Assembly (NCBI RefSeq): GCF_001592435.1
Contig: NZ_CP014750.1
Coordinates: 992,001-1,056,000 of the forward strand
DNA from: Thermococcus peptonophilus
Lineage (GTDB): Archaea > Methanobacteriota_B > Thermococci > Thermococcales > Thermococcaceae
Length of the DNA: 64,000 nt
Direction of reading: 5' to 3'
The notes under the pieces: generated by a model
Told to the model about the DNA's origin: nothing
Seen by the model: only the letters and a program-made list of their open reading frames with translations
Database searches by the model: none
Made by a program: the position numbers and the translations under genes
Shown here: positions 48,228 through 54,700 of the stretch, one piece after another
Position numbering within the stretch: the stretch's first letter is position 1
Layout: the number at the start of each line of letters is the position of its first letter

Positions 48228-48851
48228 ATGGCCCAGGAGTTTCATGACGAGAATGACCTCAAAACCATTGAGTACCTTATCCTGCTTATTTTGGGGAAGG
48301 CTGGCGGCGAGATCAGTGTCCTTCACCTACAGAAGATATTCTTCTTTCTTTGGAAGTTCCACCCAGAAGTAAGAAAACTTCTTGAATTTGTACCTCATTT
48401 GAAAGGTCCATTTTCCGACGACTTGGATGATTCAATAAAAAATCCCCTTTATGTTGTAGGCTGCTGGAAATACCTACCACCAAAGAACAAATCCCAGGCT
48501 GAGAGAGCCAAGGGTGGGTATCTTGTTATCACCGACAAAGGAAGAGAAACTTATAAAAAGCTTATCGAGGGGCTGAGAAAAAAGGCTTTGGAAGATAAAG
48601 ATGCTCTTGCGTTGATTTCTGCTGTTGAACTTATTGTACCCCTTTATTCGAAGCTTTCATGGGATGAACTTCTCTTTTTGCTGTATACTGACGAGACAAA
48701 CAAAGAGTATTCAATTAAATCAGAGTTGTCAAGGGACATCCTGAAGAACGCGGAGAGCATCGTCAATCGTCTCGTTCGGAAGGGTGTAATAACCGAGGAC
48801 ATGAAAGATGCTCTCATCCAAAGGGCGAAAAACGCAAGGTGGATAATATGA
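48228..48851 (+). CDS. Winged-helix-like protein paired with a PIN gene
   Basis: The 207-residue protein begins T-I-E-Y-L-I-L-L-I-L-G-K-A-G-G-E-I-S-V-L-H-L-Q-K-I-F-F-F-L, a helical, winged-helix-like start reminiscent of SocA/Panacea antitoxins, then F-V-P-H-L-K-G-P-F-S-D-D-L and G-G-Y-L-V-I-T-D-K-G-R-E, typical of a wing followed by a helix. A second half with R-L-V-R-K-G-V-I-T-E-D-M-K is helical. Its stop codon overlaps the ATG of the PIN gene (ATGA), as in toxin-antitoxin pairs. The antitoxin role is inferred from position. The start (ATG 48228) is the first after a GGGGG stretch. Confidence 0.6.
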   Translation: MAQEFHDENDLKTIEYLILLILGKAGGEISVLHLQKIFFFLWKFHPEVRKLLEFVPHLKGPFSDDLDDSIKNPLYVVGCWKYLPPKNKSQAERAKGGYLVITDKGRETYKKLIEGLRKKALEDKDALALISAVELIVPLYSKLSWDELLFLLYTDETNKEYSIKSELSRDILKNAESIVNRLVRKGVITEDMKDALIQRAKNARWII

Positions 48852-49429
48852 AGAGCAGGGAGGCCGTAGTAGGTGACAGTTCGTTTTATATTGCATTCCT
48901 CTCCGAAGACGAAATACATGATGAGGGGTTTCTGGCATCACTCCTGAAAAGATATAACTTTTTTATGGGGAAGGTAGTGTACAATGAAATCTCAAGGAAA
49001 AACTCAGAATCTCTCAAGAGGATTAAATTGGAGAACTTGGTGGAGCTTGTAGACGAGTACGATTACTCGGCTCTTCTCAGTATAATTGGGGATAAAGTTT
49101 TCGAAAAGGGGGAATATGAGAGTGTAGCAATTGCTTATACCAAGTACATTGAGGGAAGTCTTCACTCTCTTATTATGGATGACCGAAAGGCGAGAAAGTG
49201 GGTTGAGCAGAATTTTTCTGAGCTGAAGAGATTCCTCCGATACAGCCTCAGATTCCTGGTTAATGCTTACAAAGTGGACAGAAAAATAACGAAGGACGAA
49301 GTACTTCATATTCTTTCCAAGGTCATCGCCTCAATTGAAAAAGGAGGCCGACCATTTAATCTGGGCAAAACTGGAATAACTCTTGTGGAACAGCTCCGTA
49401 AAGAGGTGGAGCAAAGTGGTGAAAATTGA
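48848..49429 (+). CDS. PIN-domain-like putative RNase
   Basis: The 193-residue protein has acidic residues in PIN-like places: V-V-G-D-S-S-F-Y-I-A-F near the N terminus, V-V-Y-N-E-I-S, G-E-Y-E-S-V-A-I-A-Y and L-I-M-D-D-R-K-A-R-K-W. These fit the four-acid Mg-dependent RNase site. A C-terminal helical part of about 65 residues extends beyond a usual PIN toxin. It starts inside the upstream stop (ATGA) with AGGTGGAT before it, and it overlaps the next gene by 11 bases. It is probably the toxin-like or nuclease member of this gene set. Confidence 0.65.
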   Translation: MKSREAVVGDSSFYIAFLSEDEIHDEGFLASLLKRYNFFMGKVVYNEISRKNSESLKRIKLENLVELVDEYDYSALLSIIGDKVFEKGEYESVAIAYTKYIEGSLHSLIMDDRKARKWVEQNFSELKRFLRYSLRFLVNAYKVDRKITKDEVLHILSKVIASIEKGGRPFNLGKTGITLVEQLRKEVEQSGEN

Positions 49430-50747
49430 ATTGCATACTGAGGTTGAGGAGAGTGTTCCAGCGGAGGATGTTCCTGGGTTTGTCATTAAAAAGATTGATC
49501 TCGGAGGAATTCATCTTGAAACTCCAGTAAGAACTCTTTATTTGGGTACTGACGTATCTGCTCGTGCTCGCAGTAAGATTCTTGACTTAAAAGAGCGAAA
49601 AGCGACACTCTTCGAGGTTAACAGGACGATTTACTTGAATAAAAGTTATGACTCAATAATCAAAGCAATCAGAGAAAGTGACGATGACAATATCAGAGAC
49701 ACATTTAAGCTGAGTGAAAAACTGGCCAATTACAATATTGCTCTTCCGATTTCATTTTCCAAGTTCCCCCAGAAGGTCTTTGGAATGGAGTACTTTGAGA
49801 GGTTCCTGGATTATCTTCATGAATACTCAACTGTACTGTTCGTTCCACATGTAAGATTTGCCCGTGAAACCGGTGCAACCGCCGTAAATTATGAGGCTCA
49901 ATCCTTCGTGAGATACGTTGATGGAGCCGTTGAAGTATTGAACGAGTGGAATACCAAGCCAATCTTTGTTCCTCTTGACATTGATTACCCCGCAGAAACT
50001 ACAAAGGAAATCATTTCACATTATGCCAAAAGGGGATATACCAACATTTGGGTGGACTTCAAAGGTCACACATTCACCAAGAGCCGCTCAGGAAGAATGA
50101 GATCTCTTAAAAGACTTATTGATGATCTTTTCGGAGAGGAAAGCAAAAATGTCATCATTTACATCTCAAACATCAAAAAGACACAGAGAGAACATCCAAA
50201 GGAAGTTAAACTCAAGCCATCAGATATCTTCGGTACCTTCGTATATGGGGATATTGTAGGTATCCCATGGAAGGGAATTGTATGGCCACCCAAAGAATCA
50301 GATGCCGACACTGAGGAATATTGGATCAAAAAAGGTTTTCCGAGCAAGGAGGAGTATGAAGAAGCAGTGTTCAAGCGAGATACCAGCATCTTCGATACAA
50401 ATTCATATTATTACCTGCATCCAGATAAAATAAATCTCCACGATTCGATCTTGGACAGACTCAGGGAAGAAGTCCTTTCAATGAATATCAGACAAAAATC
50501 TGTAGCTGAAAAAATAAGCCATTCAATAAGCAATGCCATAACACTCAGAGAGCTCAACAGACTCAAGAGTAAAGTCCTGTCTGAGGGAACAATTCAAGAT
50601 TATCTGGAAAGTAGAGAATACTTTGCCACAGCAGGCAAAACAATGCTGGCAAGTATAAGCACCAAGCCAAGGAGACACAAAACAAGTAGAAAGAAAACAG
50701 TTGAGAAACCCAGAAAAAATCTGTTTGATTTCATGGACTCCCCATAA
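49419..50747 (+). CDS. Protein of unknown family in the PIN/HsdR-N gene set
   Basis: I do not recognise this 442-residue protein. The middle (about 130-280) looks like a TIM-barrel-like alternation of strands and helices: S-T-V-L-F-V-P-H-V-R-F, K-P-I-F-V-P-L-D-I-D-Y-P, T-N-I-W-V-D-F-K-G-H, N-V-I-I-Y-I-S-N-I and I-F-G-T-F-V-Y-G-D-I-V-G-I-P-W. That repeat of strand-ending acidic residues recalls enzymes such as tRNA-guanine transglycosylases, but no motif is decisive. The C-terminal 40 residues are basic and disordered (R-R-H-K-T-S-R-K-K). The GTG start is inside the PIN gene after GAGGTGGAG. It belongs to a tight operon with the PIN gene. Confidence 0.6.
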   Translation: MKIELHTEVEESVPAEDVPGFVIKKIDLGGIHLETPVRTLYLGTDVSARARSKILDLKERKATLFEVNRTIYLNKSYDSIIKAIRESDDDNIRDTFKLSEKLANYNIALPISFSKFPQKVFGMEYFERFLDYLHEYSTVLFVPHVRFARETGATAVNYEAQSFVRYVDGAVEVLNEWNTKPIFVPLDIDYPAETTKEIISHYAKRGYTNIWVDFKGHTFTKSRSGRMRSLKRLIDDLFGEESKNVIIYISNIKKTQREHPKEVKLKPSDIFGTFVYGDIVGIPWKGIVWPPKESDADTEEYWIKKGFPSKEEYEEAVFKRDTSIFDTNSYYYLHPDKINLHDSILDRLREEVLSMNIRQKSVAEKISHSISNAITLRELNRLKSKVLSEGTIQDYLESREYFATAGKTMLASISTKPRRHKTSRKKTVEKPRKNLFDFMDSP

Positions 50748-50779
50748 CGAACCAAAATTTATTCTCTGGGGGAAGTCTC

Positions 50780-51799
50780 ATGCTCCGTTGGAATACTGTA
50801 AAGGATGTTATTAATCACATCAAAACCACCCAGAATAAAATCCCAAACGAAGAATCCACAAAGCAACATTTGGTGCTACCGATTCTTATGGCTCTCGGCT
50901 GGGATGTCTTTGACCCAGATGAAGTTATGCCAGAGGAGAAAACTGGCGAAGGCCGGCCAGACTACGCTCTTAAGCTGAATGGCAAAACAGTCGCATTCCT
51001 TGAGGTGAAGAGTGTAAAGGAGTGGGTTCTGAGGGATGGCAAAATCCGTATGGGTTACCTCAGACAGCTTGCACGTTACTGTTTTGACCGCGGGGTCCGC
51101 GTGGGAATTCTTACAAATGGCCTCCAGTGGGTGATGATAAAATCATTTGAGCCAGAGAAAGACCTCGAAGAGCGTGTTATTCTCGCCGTTGATTTAAACG
51201 CGCAGGAGCCTTCACGGGCAGCCGAGAGATTAAGGTGGCTGTCAAAAGAGAAAATCAATCAATACAATGAAATTCCTGCGGAATACCGGAAAATACCTCT
51301 CCAGAAACCTCCAGCAGGCATCGAGCCGCCCCATCCAACAGGGGAGATGCACAAATCGAGCACAGGAACCACAAAGTTCAGAACATTGTACGTTACTGCT
51401 TGGGAAGTGGATTTACCGTCTTCTGCGATTGATGTTGACCAGCTGGTAGGGAAAGACCTCAGAGGATACGTTCCCTCCCGCCTCTTCGTAAACTTCAAAG
51501 GAAAATGGCATGAGGTTTCAATTTCTCACGCTGAAAACTGGCCGAGAGCAAGGATTGCGTGGAGTAGCATAACCGCGATGGCAGTAAGGTTCCTTTATGA
51601 TCAGGGCATCAGGGATTTCCCATACGTCGGAAAGTATCTCTCAAAGGAACCTCTTTCCATAAACATACAGTATACGGCAAAGATTGGTGATTGGTACCTT
51701 TATGGTCCTGAAGGTGGCAAGCAGGCTGTCGAAACGCTTCATAAACTCGCAAAACACACTGGTACAAAAATCGCGATTGAACTACAAAAGATCCGGTAA
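50780..51799 (+). CDS. Stand-alone HsdR-N-type (PD-(D/E)xK) nuclease
   Basis: Residues 1-150 match the N-terminal nuclease domain of type I restriction R subunits: E-E-S-T-K-Q-H-L-V-L-P-I-L-M-A-L-G-W-D, then G-R-P-D-Y-A-L (D61) and V-A-F-L-E-V-K-S (E75, K77), followed by R-Q-L-A-R-Y-C-F-D-R-G-V-R-V-G-I-L-T-N-G. No helicase follows; instead residues 185-339 form a second domain with S-T-G-T-T-K-F-R-T-L-Y-V-T-A-W-E-V-D and a small C-terminal part. Such stand-alone proteins occur in defence islands. ATG 50780 follows GGGGGAAG; the gene is 32 bases after its neighbour. A nuclease effector is the best guess. Confidence 0.75.
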   Translation: MLRWNTVKDVINHIKTTQNKIPNEESTKQHLVLPILMALGWDVFDPDEVMPEEKTGEGRPDYALKLNGKTVAFLEVKSVKEWVLRDGKIRMGYLRQLARYCFDRGVRVGILTNGLQWVMIKSFEPEKDLEERVILAVDLNAQEPSRAAERLRWLSKEKINQYNEIPAEYRKIPLQKPPAGIEPPHPTGEMHKSSTGTTKFRTLYVTAWEVDLPSSAIDVDQLVGKDLRGYVPSRLFVNFKGKWHEVSISHAENWPRARIAWSSITAMAVRFLYDQGIRDFPYVGKYLSKEPLSINIQYTAKIGDWYLYGPEGGKQAVETLHKLAKHTGTKIAIELQKIR

Positions 51800-52243
51800 C
51801 TACTCCAGCCGATGTTTTTCCTTCAGCCTTTTTCTCTCAACATCCATCAAGTAGAGTGCCACCATGTCAATTGGGTAATTGGAACGAACGAGCGCCCTTC
51901 GGACTCTTCCATTGTCTTCCTGAATCCGCCTGATTACAATTGGCTCCACAAAGTCCTCATCCTTGTAGATTGATTCCACATCCTCGAATTCATCATTGAG
52001 ATATTCTGCTACCTGCCGGATTTCCCGCGAAACAGTGCCCTTATGCACCTGAAGAATCCCCGAGAGGGCCGCAATGCAGAGTTCTGACTCCGTACAGGGA
52101 GCAGAACATTTGGAGCAGACTCCCCCGTTCTGTCGCAGATATTGTTTCCACTGAGGCGCATCCTCGAGTACGGTAAGATACCGAATGACCTTGTTGGCCT
52201 TTGGGGTCACCAGTATTCGCGGATTAATACGTTCTTTGGCCAT
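51800..52243 (-). CDS. Small protein with cysteine cluster and HTH-like segment
   Basis: From ATG 52243 (GGTGTG upstream) the 147-residue protein has a cysteine group C-S-K-C-S-A-P-C-T-E-S-E-L-C (C-x2-C-x3-C-x5-C), which could bind zinc or an Fe-S cluster. A helix-turn-helix-like stretch follows at once (I-A-A-L-S-G-I-L-Q-V-H-K-G-T-V-S-R-E-I-R-Q-V-A-E-Y-L). The C-terminal part is charged and helical. It looks like a metal- or redox-sensing DNA-binding protein. It lies beside the first copy of the repeated palindrome (52361) and could bind it, which is inference. The stop abuts the convergent HsdR-N gene. Confidence 0.6.
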   Translation of the reverse strand: MAKERINPRILVTPKANKVIRYLTVLEDAPQWKQYLRQNGGVCSKCSAPCTESELCIAALSGILQVHKGTVSREIRQVAEYLNDEFEDVESIYKDEDFVEPIVIRRIQEDNGRVRRALVRSNYPIDMVALYLMDVERKRLKEKHRLE

Positions 52244-52360
52244 CGGACACACCGTTTTTATGAGCCGTGGAAGTGGGTGGTTAAATATTTCGGTTACCTT
52301 CTCGGGGCAGCACGTTCGCGGGAGACTGCCAACCCGAGTATGTTCTTTTTTGTGCATCGT

Positions 52361-52388
52361 CTCGTGTAAACTTTTTGCTTTACACGAG
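52361..52388. repeat. Plasmid palindrome, copy 1
   Basis: Perfect 10-base arms CTCGTGTAAA / TTTACACGAG with an 8-base spacer. It lies just upstream of the cysteine-cluster HTH gene and is the leftmost copy. Confidence 0.85.
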
Positions 52389-52502
52389 GCTCAGTTGAGA
52401 AGCATGATAACACTCAGATGAACCAGGCGCCTACAACCAGAATGTTGATCTTACTCCCAGATACATACTGAATAACATGCTGTGCCCATTCTCAATGCTC
52501 AA

Positions 52503-52781
52503 TTATGTTCGTTGAATAACTGGCAACTGTAGATTAAACAGAAGAATTATTGAAACCAGGCATGCAAAAAGACGGTTTCTCCAGGCTTTTTTCACAGTTT
52601 TCAGGGTTTCGTTTGTGGCAACCCTCATGATTATGAGCAGCATTGTTGGGGTACAAAGGATAAAACCCCACCAGAGAATAAGATAAAAGGCTTTCCCACA
52701 CCAGACCAGTGCGCAGTTCTGTACTCTCATAAAATTTTGACTGCACTTGCCCAGTTGGAGTAACGGCGACCATAATCTCAC
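52503..52781 (-). CDS. Possible small membrane protein, 92 aa
   Basis: The frame from GTG 52781 has two hydrophobic stretches (F-Y-L-I-L-W-W-G-F-I-L-C-T-P-T-M-L-L-I-I-M and L-F-A-C-L-V-S-I-I-L-L-F-N-L) around a basic loop, as a real membrane protein would. I see no clear ribosome-binding site, and the N-terminal part looks non-coding, so a later start (M-R-V-Q-N-C) may apply. It sits between palindrome copies 1 and 2. Confidence 0.3.
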   Translation of the reverse strand: MRLWSPLLQLGKCSQNFMRVQNCALVWCGKAFYLILWWGFILCTPTMLLIIMRVATNETLKTVKKAWRNRLFACLVSIILLFNLQLPVIQRT

Positions 52782-52811
52782 AACAAAAGTTAATCACGTC
52801 GAGCTACTGTT

Positions 52812-52835
52812 CGTGTAAAGCATTCACTTTACACG
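52812..52835. repeat. Plasmid palindrome, copy 2
   Basis: CGTGTAAAG / CTTTACACG arms with a 6-base spacer, that is the common 8-base arms with an 8-base spacer plus one more pair. Confidence 0.85.
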
Positions 52836-53400
52836 GGGAGTTGAGAGATACCAGACATCCCAATGTACACAAATGGGCTCTCATTATTTATACGCCAGAA
52901 GCTTCGGCCATATACTACCAAAGGAGAACTTCCTCTCCCCTCCAGGCCCGCTGGAAAAGGACGAACTTTTTAAAAAAGCTGTTTTGAGTGGGTTTCCCAC
53001 TCTTTGGCTGGCTGGTGAAGGGTTTTGTGGTTTTTTCGTGGTTGAGCGGGTGGCGGGTGTTGGCGGGTTTTTTATGAGACTACGAGTTCTCACGGCCCAG
53101 ATGAGACTTTTTAATTTTCACCGTGTTTTTCCGCCGAAAACGGGCTTTTCCGGGCTTTTTTCACCTTTGCCTTCGGGGTGAATGTACATTGTTGCGATTT
53201 CGTGATTTGGAAAATCGGGTTTAAACGTAAGAATTAATGAAAATGAGCGGGTGAAAAGGAGCGTTCTCCGGGCTTCTTTTTAACTGTGATTTTCCAAAAT
53301 GAAAAATCGAGAGGGTGTTTTTGGGGTTCACGATTTCGCGTTACGGAAAATCGTGGGGTTGGTGGTTATGGAAGCAGCAACTGGCATGGATTCACTCACT
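52836..53400. other. Gene-poor stretch of the integrated plasmid
   Basis: I see no convincing gene. An open frame at 52873-53181 lacks a ribosome-binding site and has low-complexity, G/F-rich translation. A TATA-like TTATTTATAC lies at 52882-52891. Around 53190-53355 the element GATTTTCC/GGAAAATC occurs several times, including CACGATTT / AAATCGTG arms at 53322-53355. Confidence 0.4.
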
Positions 53401-53424
53401 CGTGTAAAGGACTTGGTTTACATG
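53401..53424. repeat. Plasmid palindrome, copy 3
   Basis: CGTGTAAA, 8-base spacer, TTTACATG; one mismatch in the right arm. It begins the longer direct repeat also found near 59241-59345. Confidence 0.7.
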
Positions 53425-53430
53425 CCCCCC

Positions 53431-53481
53431 ACCATCGGAGGGTCTCGTCTTTCTGGGTATTGTTCGGAGGGTCGTGTAAAG
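53431..53481 (+). repeat. 51-bp direct repeat, left copy
   Basis: ACCATCGGAGGGTCTCGTCT... through TCGTGTAAAG is repeated at 59295-59345 with about 43 of 51 bases the same by eye. The two copies bracket the replication genes. A weaker match to its middle lies inside the gene at 60086 (60248-60288). Confidence 0.65.
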
Positions 53482-53497
53482 AGCATTGGATTACATG
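53473..53497. repeat. Plasmid palindrome, copy 4
   Basis: CGTGTAAA, 9-base spacer, ATTACATG; two mismatches and one extra spacer base, so a worn copy. Confidence 0.55.
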
Positions 53498-53501
53498 TCC
53501 T

Positions 53502-53525
53502 CGTGTAAACGGATTGATTGACACG
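53502..53525. repeat. Plasmid palindrome, copy 5
   Basis: CGTGTAAA, 8-base spacer, TTGACACG; one mismatch. Confidence 0.7.
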
Positions 53526-53597
53526 GCGAACGAGGGCGAGAAACGCTTCCGAAGCATTACCATGAGGAGGAAAAGGTTGTTGGAAAACGGCACTTTG

Positions 53598-53621
53598 CGT
53601 GTAAACCTTTCCCTTTACACG
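53598..53621. repeat. Plasmid palindrome, copy 6
   Basis: Perfect CGTGTAAA / TTTACACG arms with spacer CCTTTCCC. Confidence 0.8.
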
Positions 53622-53950
53622 AGATCTCGCTCAGCGGGGAGCACATCATATAAGAAGCCGTTGTTTACTTCTCGGGGAACTCCGGAAGAGTACTCAACCC
53701 CTCTCATGGTGCGGGAATAAAAACAAGCCTACCCGAGCTGGGGGGTTGAGGGCTGGGGACGGGGATAAAAATCTGAGACAAGCACACCCTCAATCCCTCT
53801 CTCACCATATATGTAATCGTTATCGCTTTTTTGGAAATCCCGAGGTGTCCCTTCTCCCCCAGTCATGGTGCGGAATTAAGAATAAAAGCGAGCCCGTTAC
53901 TTATAAGAATTGAAAGATTCATGATCTCTTTGAGTTTTTGAGCTCATGAG

Positions 53951-54021
53951 TTGCCACGGTTGCCAGAGTTGCCAAGGTTGCTGAGGTTGTCGCAGTTGCC
54001 AAAGTTGTCGAGTTGTCCCAC
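53951..54021 (+). repeat. Eight tandem 9-bp iterons (TTGCCANRG)
   Basis: Eight units in head-to-tail order: TTGCCACGG, TTGCCAGAG, TTGCCAAGG, TTGCTGAGG, TTGTCGCAG, TTGCCAAAG, TTGTCGAG and TTGTCCCAC, each nine bases except the seventh (eight). Together with an inverted array at 54138-54171 this is the layout of an iteron-type replication origin, about 600 bases upstream of the primase-polymerase gene. Confidence 0.7.
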
Positions 54022-54137
54022 CAAAAACAACTCCTGCATAATCCCCTCGGAGATCCCTTATCCGTCGAAATAACCATTTCCCCGGACCTTCACCATATTC
54101 CCATTACTGACTCATGCCCCCCACTCTCGGAAAAGTG

Positions 54138-54171
54138 CTGGCAACCTTTGCAACCTTGGCAACCAGCAACC
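54138..54171 (-). repeat. Inverted iteron array (GGTTGCNAR on minus strand)
   Basis: Plus-strand units CTGGCAACC, TTTGCAACC, TTGGCAACC and AGCAACC are the reverse complement of the 53951 iterons. The 116 bases between the arrays are AT/C-rich (TCACCATATTCCC and similar) and could be the opening region. Confidence 0.65.
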
Positions 54172-54234
54172 GCCCGTTATATGGTGGGGAAAACCCGAGG
54201 TAATAAGTAGTGGAGTGCTCACACCCCAGCGGCT

Positions 54235-54258
54235 CGTGTCAATCAAAAGGTTTACACG
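54235..54258. repeat. Plasmid palindrome, copy 7
   Basis: CGTGTCAA, 8-base spacer, TTTACACG; one mismatch in the left arm. It lies about 100 bases before the 54341 gene, close to where its promoter should be. Confidence 0.75.
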
Positions 54259-54340
54259 AAGAAATTTACGGATAAATACGATGACACAGAGATATGTTTA
54301 TATTGTCGCATAATGGGGGCCCCTTTTGTGGTGTGGTATG

Positions 54341-54700
54341 ATGTTGGATGGAATGAATGCTTCAAGTATGGGTGTTCTGGCTCAGGCCAGGGTGGATGGT
54401 AAGGTCTGCAGGGAAAGACGAGGTAGTGCCAATAAAGTGCCATCCTCAATCTCCATCAACTTCTCACGAGAGGTGGAAAGCCTGGTAGGTGGTCTGATTT
54501 CAATGAACATCCTTCCAGTAAGTGCCTCAAGAGCCACCTTCGGCAGAGATGCGGTCGTGTTTGCTCTCGGAAGTTATGATGATGCAATCAGACTCTACGA
54601 GGATGTTGCGGACGGTCGTAGAGCTTACTCAGGCAAAGTGTTGAAGGTGGGGAATCTTGACCCGGTTTACTACAGTAGAACCGGGGGTGAAGCCAGATGA
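54341..54700 (+). CDS. Small plasmid protein upstream of the primase gene, 119 aa
   Basis: The protein, read from ATG 54341 (GGTGTGG upstream; ATG 54338 also possible), has no family I recognise. Residues 30-110 look alpha/beta: S-S-I-S-I-N-F-S-R-E-V-E-S-L-V-G-G-L-I, S-A-S-R-A-T-F-G-R-D-A-V-V-F-A-L-G and D-D-A-I-R-L-Y-E-D-V. Its stop overlaps the primase-polymerase start (ATGA), so all three genes to 59153 form one coupled operon. A role in replication control is plausible from this position only. Confidence 0.55.
   Translation: MLDGMNASSMGVLAQARVDGKVCRERRGSANKVPSSISINFSREVESLVGGLISMNILPVSASRATFGRDAVVFALGSYDDAIRLYEDVADGRRAYSGKVLKVGNLDPVYYSRTGGEAR

Noticed and set aside
52873-53181. Plus-strand frame of 102 codons rich in G, F and L
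   Set aside because: It has no ribosome-binding site and a low-complexity translation. This region is better read as plasmid non-coding sequence.
53286-53720. Plus-strand frames over palindrome copies 3-6
   Set aside because: The frames run across repeats and palindromes, and the translation is unlike a protein.
53951-54021. CRISPR-like or microsatellite interpretation of the TTGCC units
   Set aside because: Nine-base units without spacers and a matching inverted array fit iterons better.
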